64,000 nt of DNA from Clavaria fumosa (taxonomy: Eukaryota; Basidiomycota; Agaricomycetes; Agaricales; Clavariaceae), in contig OX637800.1 in NCBI GenBank assembly GCA_951802425.1, positions 62,001-126,000 of the forward strand, in the 5' to 3' direction. A program made the translations under genes and the position numbers. The notes below the pieces were generated by a model, which did no database searches, was not told the DNA's origin, and worked only from the letters and a program-made list of their open reading frames with translations. Within the stretch, counting starts at the first letter, position 1; each line of letters opens with the position of its first letter. Positions 54,742 to 64,000 of the stretch are shown in pieces.

Positions 54742-56874
54742 TTAGTCCGAGCCCTGCTCGTAGTCGCTCCAGTCGGGCGACGACACAACAGGCCTCTTCG
54801 CGGCCTTAGCGGCTGATGACTTAGCTGCTTTCTTTTGTTTTTGAGAGGGCCCCGCACCCTCTGTCTGGGATATTGTTAAACCCCCAATAGGTAGCCCTAG
54901 GGGGTTCCTAACGGTGGATGTGCTTCCACCATCTTCAAGGGGCGCATCGCCCCTCCGTTCGTCTCCTGCCTTCTCGCTTAATCGAAGATGGCACGGACGC
55001 GCCCCGTGCCCTATGCACTCTAGCAGTGCATATGTCCGGGGCGGTATGGGAGGCTTCTCCTGTTCACCCAGCGCTAGCTGGATATCATCATCCAAGGGGG
55101 CATTCCCCTTTCGCACGTACTCGCGTGCCCACGCGAGTACAAATTCGTCCCAGAGCTCCATTTCCCCAATGGAGACTCCGGCGTCTACAAACGCCTCAAT
55201 CGTCTGCGTGATGGTTGGCGTTATCTTTGTGTTCCAGTGCCTGGAACGTCGTGCAGGGAGGACTCTCCCTTTAATGGCCTGCGCGTACGCCCCCTTTGAC
55301 ACAAAGAGGGCTACAGCCATAGCTAGAAACGGGCGCCGCATTCGGGCCCGGGACGGTGCGCATGCCATTATGGTACGCCAAATGGCCACCTTGCGTGCAA
55401 AGGACAGGGGTGAGTCCCCGTCCTTATCAATACCAAGGACGGCCACTCTGCCCATCCTTATGTCGGCGGCCCAACAGCACAGGTCTGACACTGCGCCTCT
55501 GTCGCCTTTCGGGTTCATAGGGGGAATTTCTCCCTTCTCCCCTACAAGGGAGAGCCACAGCTCTTGGGGGAGCAACGGCTCCCCAGTCTCTACAAACTCC
55601 CTAATGGGAGGCGCAACCACTCTTGCCGCTGTCAGCAGCAATGTCTGGTATGACGGATAGGAGGGTGCTCCCCCTCCTGCGACTTCCAAGGGTCCTGCCC
55701 TCAGGGATGGGTCGCCCATCCCTCTGCTCTCTCGCAACATCTGCCCCTGCAGATGGCGTGCCACCCGGTCTGCCAATTTCTCGACGCCGGCAGGAACTCT
55801 CCAGTTCCTCAACAGCCAGTCCTCAACTGGCGTAGGCAGCTTTCCCGCTGCCGCGTTCTTCTGGGCCTCCTTAATGGCCCATCACATCTCCATTACGGCA
55901 GTCATATCATAACTGCTGTCAGGTGCTCCATGATGCGCCTGCTGGTTGAGGGCTATCACCTCCTCAACCGTCTTCAACTCGACAGCCCACGCACCGGGCT
56001 TGATGGACATCCCCGATGGCCAGGGATAGCCATCCGGAGCCCTGTCCGGGCAGGGGGCATTAAAGGGATAACCCTTTGTCGGAGGTGCAAGCACCGTCTC
56101 CGCAAACGTTCGTTTATGCCTCAGTGAGGCATCGGGGTTCTGCTGGCTAACACCAGCAGGTGGAAGAGGGGGATACCCCTCCTCAATGTTCATGGGGACG
56201 TCCACGTCCCCCATAGGTGGCACTATGTCCGCGTATGAGACAGCAGTGCGGGCCCTTTTAGGGTCCCGCTCCAAAGGATCCCTGTCAGGTCCCTTCCCTT
56301 TCGCCGCCGTTCGCACTGCGGCGAGCTCCTCATTGGCGCTTACCAACCTTTCTGTCAAGGAGAGAACCTTCTCCTTCGCCTTTCTAAGGTCAGCCTCGAC
56401 CTTATCCAGGCTATCGTAAGCTTTTTCAAGCTTTTGCTGGTGCCCGGCGCAAAGGGCATTGCCCCTCTCATACTCTTCATGCAAGTCATCCAACTTGCAC
56501 TGTATCATTCTGAGCTCCGGCTCGAGCTCATGCCTAGCGCTTTCCTGCGCTTCCTTAAGCGTTTATTGAAACGCTTCATCCGAGTGCAGCAGCGACTCGA
56601 AGATGTGACGATGGAATCCGATACACTGAGTGCACCAGGATCCGTGGGTGATCGCATGGATCATGCGATCCTGGACCCAGGGGAGAGTTTCCTCCCCTTG
56701 CGACAACGACGGCTGGGACAACCCAGCCGTTCCGACGATGCTCATCAGCAGCGAGATCCCTGGCGCGAGGCCAGGGACGGCGGCGGTAGCGGTGGTAGTG
56801 GGAGAGGCGGCAGCGGTAGCAGCGGCGGCGCGGGTAGCACGAGGAGATGGGGTTTCCCCCATCGGATCATCCAT
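54742..56874 (-). pseudogene. Gyp-C copy C3: downstream ORF3, best-preserved copy
   Basis: One minus-strand frame of 711 codons from ATG 56874 to the stop at 54742, 166 bases after the chromodomain ORF. Only two stops interrupt it: TAA at codon 104 (CAA in C1) and TGA at codon 331 (CGA in C2). Residues 1-60 are Ala/Thr/Pro-rich. At 73-90 lies HX3HX3CX2CX3HXH (HAITHGSWCTQCIGFHRH). Residues about 105-195 are a heptad-rich coiled coil, 203-209 are basic (RDPKRAR), and a long, well-conserved middle domain follows (about 230-640). The C-terminus is Lys/Ala-rich (678-694). No membrane segment, no protease, RT or envelope motif. It could be a nucleic-acid-binding accessory protein of the retrotransposon; I do not know the family. 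Confidence 0.75.
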
Positions 56875-57040
56875 TGTAACAAATGGTTGATGAAGAAAAA
56901 GAGAAAAAGAGGGCAGGCCCTCTTAAGGTTTTGTACCTTACGGTGGAGCCACCACATGACTTAATCACTGTGGCTAATGACCCAGTGGTCTGGCTCGATC
57001 GCGTTTACTACTCCGCGCGGGCGCTCCGTCCGCGCTCTGC

Positions 57041-58909
57041 TCAAGGGCGCCTAGGTAGCGCCCTCCATGAGTCTACACCTTGTAGTTCAAGGTAATGGTC
57101 TAGAGCAGCCAGCTCTTTGACCCCCATGTACGGCTCCCAGGTTGTATCCCCGAGGTTCCATCGAACCTCGCATTCCAGGTGGCGGCCTTCCCACCTATGG
57201 CCAATAATGGCATCTACTAGCCATTCCTCCTTTGGATCCACACCAAAGTCATAAAAGACTTTCACTTCACGACACAGAAACAACGCGTCGTCATTTGGTT
57301 CATGTCGCCGCAACCAGCTGACATGGAACGTTGGATGGATTCTCCTCGACTTTAGCGAGTCGGGGAGCTCCAGCTCGTACGTAGACGATTCCGGTCTACA
57401 TGACCGTATTGGGTATGGCCCAATAAACTTCGGCATGAGCTTTCTAGCTTGTTTTTTAGGGAGATTCAAGTTCTCTGTTGAGAGGTAGACTAATTCTCCC
57501 TCTCTAAACGGGTGCTCTGCCCGTCTACGCTGGTTAGCGTAAAACATCTGGTGGATGCGACTTCCTATAATCGCATCGTGCACCATTGCAAGGTTGAGCG
57601 TGGCTTTCTCCGCAAACATCCGTACCCCTCTGGGCACCGCCCGGAGGTCATCTGGCAACTCTGCCATCATCTGGGGCATGTACCCATAGGTGAGCTCAAA
57701 CGGGGCAAACCCCGTCGACGCGCTTATTGACGCGTTAATGGCGAACTCGACCATTGGGATTTGCTCCGCCCAGTCTGTCTGGTCCGGTTGGACCACAGAT
57801 CGGATCGACCGTTCCGTCGCTCCATCTGTCTGCGGATGGAAAGCTGTGGACATCTGCAGCTTGACACCGAGTAGTCGGTGTGTTTCCTGCCAAAAGGCAG
57901 ACATAAATCTCGGATCATGATCGGACACAATCGATCCTGGCAACCCATGCAGTCTCACTACATGGGTTAGGAAGAGCCAGGCTAGCTCTGCTGCCGTTAC
58001 TGAAACGGTAACTGGTACTAGGTGTACCAGTGAAGTGAGGTGGCAGATCACCACCCAGAGGTAGTCTGCCTCTTTCGACATAGGAAATGGACCTACGAAG
58101 TCCATTCCTATTGATTCCCAGGGCCACCTGGGGATCGGGAGGGTGTGTAGAAGCCCTTGTGGCTTCTGAGGGGAAGTCTTGCTCGTCTGGCACGACGAGC
58201 AAAACTTATCGATGTCTTTAGACACCGATGGCCACCAGTAGTAACGGCGGACGTAATCCATTGTTATCCGCGACCCCATGTGTCCTAGGACCGCATGGGC
58301 TTCCTGGATTATTCTCCCAGGGATGCTTTTCCCTTCATGAAGGGTACGAGGCACGCAGAGCACCTCGTCTCCCTTTTTATTCTCAGCGAAGATCAGGTCA
58401 TCCCTGATCTTAAAACCGGTGTAGTTTCCTGGTTTCTCCAGAATTATTTTGAACAGGCGATCCTGTTCATAGCCGTCACGGATGCTTTGCAGCATCCTGC
58501 TATCCCCCCTTTCCACGCGGGGCCTTAAGGGCACGAGCGTCTCGTCCCTCACCTCCCCGTCCGCTTGGGGCACAGGCGGCGGTTGCTCCTGCTCGGTCTC
58601 CTGGTCCGCGGCAGGTGCGCGTACTCGTAGTGCGCGCACCTCCTCCAGGCGTCCGCGGGGCAACTCATCCCCTTCAGGATCAAGGCGAACGTCCGCCTTC
58701 ACGTACTTGTGATCCGGATGAATCTCATCTGTCGCGTCACTCATATGGTAACGCGAAAGGCCATCCACAACTTTGTTGCTCTTGCCTTTAATGTAAGTGA
58801 TGGAGTAGTCAAACCTCTCCATATATTCCATCCACCTGGCCTGCCGGCCAGACAAGCGCGTTTGGTTCCTAAAGAACCCCAGCGCTTCGTGGTCTGTGAC
58901 CACATTGAT
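57041..58909 (-). pseudogene. pol: Gyp-C copy C3: RNase H end, integrase, chromodomain
   Basis: In frame with the RT-RNase H part, from which TGA 58912-58910 separates it. Order on the minus strand: RNase H end (DHEALGFFRNQTRLSG), a linker with the acidic segment AADQETEQEQPPPVPQADGE, and the integrase zinc domain (HAVLGHMG...FCSSCQTSK). The latter is three residues shorter than in C1/C2 (CSSCDMCQTSK). The core D, D, E follow (GMDFVGPF, VSDHDPRFM, TDGATERS), then GPF-type C-terminal residues and the chromodomain (WLVDAIIGHRW ... CEVRWNLGDTTWEPY, about 57215-57110). Catalytic acids are intact. This 620-codon frame is otherwise uninterrupted. Confidence 0.92.
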
Positions 58910-59954
58910 TCATCTACCGAGGAGTTTATCCTCCCATTTCTGTAGCGATTCGACAATCACTAAGGCCTCCCGGTCCCAGGTTTTGTAACTAAACTGGGCT
59001 GGGCTGAACCTTTTAGACATAAACCCTGCCGGACGGCAGGTTTCCCTTGTCTTTCCCTGGCCATACATGGCCCCTACGCCCGACACTGACGCGTCGCACA
59101 CGAGCCAGATTGGCTCCTGTACTGCCGCGTCTACTGGGCGTAATATTGGCGTTTTACACACCAATGCCTTAATCATCTCCATGCACTTGTCATGGAGTGG
59201 TCTCCAGTGAAACATTTGCGTTTCACTACACAGACTAACCAAAGGGCCAGTGTAAGCGGACAGATCGGGCATGAACTGTCCGATGTACTGTACTAATCCG
59301 AGGAACCTCTGCACCTCGTTAACGCTTGTCGGCGTTTTCCAGTTACAGATTTTATCCACTTTATCCACAGTGATGTGGATTCCTCGGGCATCTATAATAT
59401 GCCCTAAGCAATCTACGCTCTTCGCGTATAACAAGCACTTCTTCTTGCTCAAGAAAAGGCTCGCGCCTTTGAGGGTCTCAAAGACTGTCTTTAAGTGACG
59501 CTCATGGTCCTCCAAGGTCTTGGAGAAGACGAATACATCGTCTAAGTACACATGCACATACTTTCCCAATTGATGACAAAATATGTGCGTCATCAGGCGC
59601 TGGAAGGTAGCAGGGGCATTACAATCCCCTATCTGCATCACCTGTGAGAACATGGTGCCCAAGACGGTCGCGAACGCCGTCTTCCACACGTCCTCAGGCT
59701 CTACGCGTACTTGCTCGTACACATCTGATAGGTCAATCTTTGACCTATACACAGCTCTAGCCACGTCCTGCCTGATCTGGTCCTGATCAGGCAACGGGGT
59801 AATATCCCATACTGTGTTCGCATTCCGTTTCCGACAGTCTACAACTGTCCGTAGCAGCGGGTTCCAGCTGCTTTTTGGTATGCATAACATAGGAGCTGCT
59901 TGCGATGCCGCTCCTGCCTCCCACCAACCGTTAGTAATATAACGGTTCACTTTC
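58910..59954 (-). pseudogene. pol: Gyp-C copy C3: RT and RNase H
   Basis: It starts at the LTR-B insertion point and encodes RT with PMLCIPKSSW, VVDCRKRNANTVWDITPLPDQD, the catalytic HVYLDDVFVFS (about 59555-59530) and LYAKSVDCLGHIIDARG. RNase H follows, with WLVCDASVSGVGAMYG (about 59090) and FSYKTWDREAL. It ends in TGA at 58912-58910. Unlike C1, YLDD and CDAS are intact, which makes C3 the reference for judging damage in the other copies. Confidence 0.93.
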
Positions 59955-61957
59955 TGTTAGGATATTGTATGCTTACCTTCTCATGTCTAGGCTTCCTCCT
60001 TGTCCAGGGCCCTCCAGTTATGCGTCTCATTAGCCTAATATGCCTACTGCCCTATCCACACACGCCTATGTACCAATAGTTATGGAAACCACTTTTGATT
60101 TGGTGTTTAAAGTAAAAGTACTGGGAATCTACACTCAGAGAAAGATGAGGCTCTACAGCGAGAACTAAGAATCGCACAGAGATGCGGTTAATACCGTTCA
60201 ATTTCCATTCACTGATAACCCTTATTCCAAGAGTTGCAAAAGGAAACAACAGTTTTTCATTCCTTAAACTAAGAAACATTGCTCTGGGCCTCATCTGAGT
60301 AGACATCGAAATAACACCAAGGGAGATAGGAAATATGAAATTCTGAACGGACAGAAATGTCGGCAGGGTTCGTAAGGTCATATGCGCGAGTTTACGAGAG
60401 GTGCAGAGCTTTTGCGGCTAGGCTACAGGGTCGCGAACTCACTGGTGCGAGTTTGGCACCATTCTGGTGTTGTGGGGCCAAGTGATTGTGATCGGGGCCT
60501 CGATCGGGCGATCGGAACCCAGAGAGGTGATGACATTCCCACAGTGACCAAGTTGGGGCGTGGGAAGCGGTTGGCACTGATGCCATCACCGCCCACTTTG
60601 CCTGATTAGGAGTACTCCTCCCAGGTGAAGGATGCACACTTCGCGACCTTTGTCCATTGGATGCGCAGTCCTCCCTTTGTCCTATCTTGGCCTGGAAACT
60701 TGGCTAAGCTCAACTAGGACTAGAATAGGGTCTAGTAGAGCATGAGTCATGTTCTATTAGTAATTCTGTGCTATTGCAGAATGAGACAGATAAGACTAAA
60801 TGAGGTGAGAACGAGATAAGGTCGCGATTGGGGTCTAGAAGTGTCCAGAAAGCCGCGGAAATGATCGGGAGAGACTGCGGGGTGTTTCCCCGCATTCTCC
60901 TGGCGTTAGATCGCCGATATTGAGTCAGTATGACTCAATATGATTATTTTTAGATAAGCTGGAATGTTCGAGACGAAATATCTCAACGAGGAGATAAGAT
61001 AAAATTATGATCTTACCTGATATGTAAAGCCACTGAATTCACCTTAATTTAGAGTCCTTAAACGGTATGTTAGGATTACTACTTAAGGAGCCATGTTGTA
61101 TTCTTCCGAATGTAGTAGGTACACGAATTTGAGTATAAATAGCCGACGGAACTTCGCGTTCCAGGCATCTTTACCTACCCATACATCGATTACACTATCC
61201 TCTAAGAGGACTAAGTCTGAGTCTAGCTCCCCATAGAGCTAAGGACATATTTAGCTAAACTAAGGACAGGGTCTAGTTAAGCTAAATGTAGTGTCTACCG
61301 ACTAAGGACTTAGTCTAGTCAAATGATCTGGGTACCCCAAGGTACCCAGGCTTCGAACGAGCCCCCCTGTGCCGGCTCCCCTCGGCGCGGTAAGTATTGA
61401 ACGAGATATGAATATTTTGGTATAGGGTACAAGGTACTCTACTGTACAATGTATCAATGTATTCATCAGAGTAAGTAGTGAATAACTAGCCAAGTATTGA
61501 GAATTGAGAGAAGGTTTATAGAGCTAGAATGGTCTACAAAGCCAGGAGAGTCTCATGAACTCTTTAGCTTAATTCTCCCTTCACTGGTTAGCTAGTTATT
61601 TACCATTCTATTTTTGACCTATCTATGTTGATTTGGCTTAAGTGTACAATACCTATGGAGTGGTCAGTCATTGAGCCATAGTATCAGCCTGTGGAGTGAT
61701 ACTAGGTTGAGGCAGACTATGGGGGATCAATGGCTAAGCCCATGGGATGTTGTGACTTAGGTTACTAATAATAATAATATCTGCCCAAAGCAATGCCTTG
61801 CTAGCAGTGTTGGTTCCAATACTGTTAGCAGGAAGGTATGGAACTGGAGGATCTACTAGTCCTGTAGACCAACTGCATGAGGAATTGAGGACCTGTCTGA
61901 GTCATTATGACTCTCAGTGACTCATTTCTGACTGCACCCAGTACCAGAACCATAACA
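59955..61957 (+). mobile_element. LTR-B solo LTR in Gyp-C copy C3
   Basis: 2003 bp, TGTTAGGATATTG...AACCATAACA, with the exact 5-bp duplication CTTTC at 59950-59954 and 61958-61962. Removing it rejoins the RT reading frame. A TATA-type element GAGTATAAATAGCC is at about 61131. The last 960 or so bp are nearly identical to 10075-11037, and the first kilobase differs strongly. No ORF. The TG...CA ends and lack of a second terminal copy indicate a solo LTR. Confidence 0.95.
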
Positions 61958-62219
61958 CTTTCTCAAGGAATTGTTCCTTAAATGCCTCAGCACACCAAGG
62001 CAGGTAATAATTATAGACTTGCTTTTCGTCTATTAAGGGTATGCGGTGGTTCACTGCCTGAAACGGCGGCGGCCTGGGGGGAACTCCCCCAAAGAGCTCA
62101 GCGTACTGGTTAAACCAGTACTCACGCCTGCCTTCGAGGTAGGCGTCGTCTATCTTTACAGAGGCGTTAGCCTCTCCCCCCTTCCAGGGCTCACCCGCAT
62201 CCCGGGGGCCTGAGTGTAG
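61958..62219 (-). pseudogene. pol: Gyp-C copy C3: N-terminal RT region
   Basis: It continues the protease frame after TGA 62222-62220: GEANASVKIDDAYLEGRREYW, the RT-preceding domain AELFGGVPPRPPPF and the first RT residues YYLPWCAEAFKEQFLEK, cut by LTR-B at 61958. It is collinear with 17166-17395 in C1. Confidence 0.9.
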
Positions 62220-63044
62220 TCAGCTCTTTTGAGCTTCCTTCCTCGGCACATTCTTAGCCGTTATACGGACGCGTAATGCTTCCGTCTCCTCACTGGGCGA
62301 CATCGCCTGAAGGGTTTTCCCCTTCCCTTCGCCAATCCGGATTGCCCGTCGGTGCACATCCAGCATCACACAGCGGTCATACATGAACGCCGTTCCAACT
62401 ATGATATCATAGCGATCGATGTTCGCTATATCAAAATACTGGTCCTCCACCAGTATTCCTCCCAAATCTACTGCTATGCGGCATTCGCATGTGATCGTCG
62501 ATCGGCTGCCGATACAGCCGAGTTGGATAGGAACTGGATTATCCAGTTGGAAGGTTGGTACCTTCGTCACCCAGGCAAAGTCCGGGCTCATCAGGTCCGG
62601 GGTACTTCCAGAATCGAAAAGCATATATGCTTTTACACTGTTCACGGTGATGTAGGCCGCGAGGCATTGCCTAGCCTCCCTTGTCACTACCGGGCGTGAT
62701 CCCGTCCGCTCCTTCCGGATGTGTGCCCGAAACAGCCTGTCGTCGACATGGCCGACGCGTACTTCTGCCGTGTAGAGGACCTCGTCCTCTTCCAATTCCC
62801 GGATTCCAGTGACCTGGTCGCTTTCTGCCTCCTCCTCGAGCTCTTCAAGGATGAAGAGCTCGTCTGAATCGTACTGGTCCCCGCGACCAGCGTAGTCGTC
62901 TTCCGTGACTTCCTCCGGTAGGGCTTCACCCTCCGGCTCCACGCTTTCAACCGCAGGTGTTTCCGGCGGTTCCTCGGGCTCCGACTTGCCCGGCTCCTCT
63001 TGTAAGGTGTAGTTCCTTACATTTCCCCTAAAAGCCTCTGGCTT
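62220..63044 (-). CDS. Gyp-C copy C3: protease region between two in-frame UGAs
   Basis: In the same frame as gag and RT. It follows gag TGA 63047-63045 (CAG TGA AAG) and ends in TGA 62222-62220 (AGC TGA CTA). An acidic leader of about 120 residues (EEVTEDDYAGRGDQYDSDE, EEEAESD) precedes the retropepsin core with YMLFDSGSTPDLMS (about 62635-62595) and the second motif YDIIVGTAFMYDRC (about 62410). No ATG is needed if it is made by readthrough. The aspartic protease would process Gag-Pol. Intact apart from the flanking UGAs. Confidence 0.85.
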   Translation of the reverse strand, partial: KPEAFRGNVRNYTLQEEPGKSEPEEPPETPAVESVEPEGEALPEEVTEDDYAGRGDQYDSDELFILEELEEEAESDQVTGIRELEEDEVLYTAEVRVGHVDDRLFRAHIRKERTGSRPVVTREARQCLAAYITVNSVKAYMLFDSGSTPDLMSPDFAWVTKVPTFQLDNPVPIQLGCIGSRSTITCECRIAVDLGGILVEDQYFDIANIDRYDIIVGTAFMYDRCVMLDVHRRAIRIGEGKGKTLQAMSPSEETEALRVRITAKNVPRKEAQKS

Positions 63045-64000
63045 TCACTGTGACTGAGGGCACACATTCGCGTAGTGCCCTGCTTTCCCGCACATATAGC
63101 ATGTTAGAGGAGCTTTCCGCTCCTCTCCGCCTCGTACCCCAATCTTGGGCACCGCCTTAGGCGGTTCTAGCCGGGGTTTGCTTCCTCCGGTTTGGACGCG
63201 CTTGTCCCGCAGGGGAACAGGTTCCCCTGGCCTCCGGTCTGTGTGCGGCCGATACGGCCGCAGTCTCACAAACCTCTGCCCCACAGGCACTCTGCCTGTA
63301 GGCGGGTTTCCTTTGGGACCTGCCTGGTTCCCTACCGAAGGCACTGCCCTCCGCTGCTGGAGGTAGTGGAGGGTCGCTTCCACTTGGCGACTAGCGTCGA
63401 TAATATCCTCAACCGAGGATAACTTGACGCTAATCGCTCGAGTTTTGAAGATGGCCTCCACCATCTCGTTAGGCAGTCCGTTAAGGAACTGCCTTTTCAT
63501 CATACCGGCGTCAGGCAGGGTGAGCATTCTCTCCGCCACCTGGGCCAATTCGTTCCAGAATCCCAAGGCGCCCTTCGCCTTTGTAAACTTCACCTGATAG
63601 AAGGCATCCACTGCCTTCTGGGCCGTTACCTCGGTCAGGAACCGCTTAAACATAGCGGTTATCAATTCCTCGAAGGTCCACCTTCGAGGAGCACAGGATA
63701 GACCCGTTACTTCTTGGGTATACCAAGTAGCGGCTATTCCGCTTAAGCGTGACCCCGCTAGCATAACGCGTTGGTGCTCCAACTGCGGGCCGACTACTCT
63801 ATAGAAGTAGAAGTAATTAAGGAGGCCATCGAGCCACCTTTCCCAGACGACGAGGTCGTCTCGTCTGTCATAAAGCTCAGGGGGGTCAATCTTAATCCCC
63901 CTAATTTCAGCTATTGCCTCAGGCAATAGCGAGGTTTTATCTTGTATCATCACGAGGTAGCGATGTAATACATCGCTCTGGTAGTTTGTAGAACTCGGGG
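63045..64000 (-). CDS. gag: Gyp-C copy C3: Gag (5' end beyond window)
   Basis: The open frame reaches the right edge of the window; the first in-window ATG is 63953, but the frame continues upstream (SDVLHRYLV precedes it). It has a Retrotrans_gag-type domain (ELYDRRDDLVVWERWLDGL, ATWYTQEVTGLSCAPRRW, MFKRFLTEVTAQKAVDAFYQ, ALGFWNELAQVAERM), a Pro/Gly/Arg-rich linker and a zinc knuckle CYMCGKAGHYANVC near the end, followed by PQSQ and TGA. No internal stop. It is the intact counterpart of the decayed gag at 35040-35993. Confidence 0.92.
   Translation of the reverse strand, partial: PSSTNYQSDVLHRYLVMIQDKTSLLPEAIAEIRGIKIDPPELYDRRDDLVVWERWLDGLLNYFYFYRVVGPQLEHQRVMLAGSRLSGIAATWYTQEVTGLSCAPRRWTFEELITAMFKRFLTEVTAQKAVDAFYQVKFTKAKGALGFWNELAQVAERMLTLPDAGMMKRQFLNGLPNEMVEAIFKTRAISVKLSSVEDIIDASRQVEATLHYLQQRRAVPSVGNQAGPKGNPPTGRVPVGQRFVRLRPYRPHTDRRPGEPVPLRDKRVQTGGSKPRLEPPKAVPKIGVRGGEERKAPLTCYMCGKAGHYANVCPQSQ

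Overview
The window is transposon-dominated eukaryotic DNA with no recognisable host gene, tRNA, rRNA or CRISPR array. Chromodomain-bearing Ty3/gypsy elements, Ty1/copia remnants, a Tc1 element and widespread loss of CpG in the older copies point to a filamentous fungus, most likely a repeat-rich mushroom-forming basidiomycete with CpG methylation. This assignment rests on the type of elements and is not a species identification.

Working names used below: Gyp-A (1688-bp LTRs, 4-bp target duplication), LTR-B (2.0-kb solo LTRs), Gyp-C (a chromovirus with an extra ORF after pol; copies C1, C2, C3), LTR-D (0.8-kb solo LTRs), Gyp-F (decayed gypsy with LTRs of about 0.29 kb) and LTR-R1 (1.2-1.5-kb LTRs).

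Layout. 1-4385: end of a 651-bp repeat unit, a 21-bp minisatellite, a truncated palindrome (P1) and a broken copia polyprotein. 4386-7897: CpG-poor DNA with two LTR-R1 copies. 8032-11714: a minus-strand Gyp-A solo LTR split by an LTR-B solo LTR. 11860-13545: a trinucleotide-based minisatellite split by a third LTR-R1. 13917-27620 and 31735-45892 are two related, CpG-depleted segments. Each holds the end of a 651-bp unit, a long palindrome (P2 or P3), degenerate CCACT-rich DNA, a decayed Gyp-C copy with its downstream ORF, copia debris and a Gyp-F LTR. Segment 1 also carries an apparently intact Tc1 element. Segment 2 carries an LTR-D insertion, an inverted piece of Gyp-C, the Gyp-F internal region and two hAT-type MITEs. 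Between them lies an array of about 6.6 apparently identical 651-bp units. 45893 to the right edge: a young, CpG-rich, minus-strand Gyp-C copy (C3). Its 3' LTR is split by a full-length plus-strand Gyp-A (46263-54434) and its RT region by a second LTR-B solo LTR (59955-61957).

The most unusual biology is in the young elements. Gyp-A has an exact 11-nt complement between the predicted mRNA 5' end and its primer-binding site, as in Tf1-type self-priming. It also has an AUG-less ORF that starts inside the LTR, spans the primer-binding site and overlaps gag by ATGA. Gyp-C has a 710-codon ORF downstream of the chromodomain, with a zinc-finger-like Cys/His cluster and a coiled coil, kept in three copies. 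It also has in-frame UGA codons between gag, protease and RT, one in the readthrough-prone context UGA CUA.
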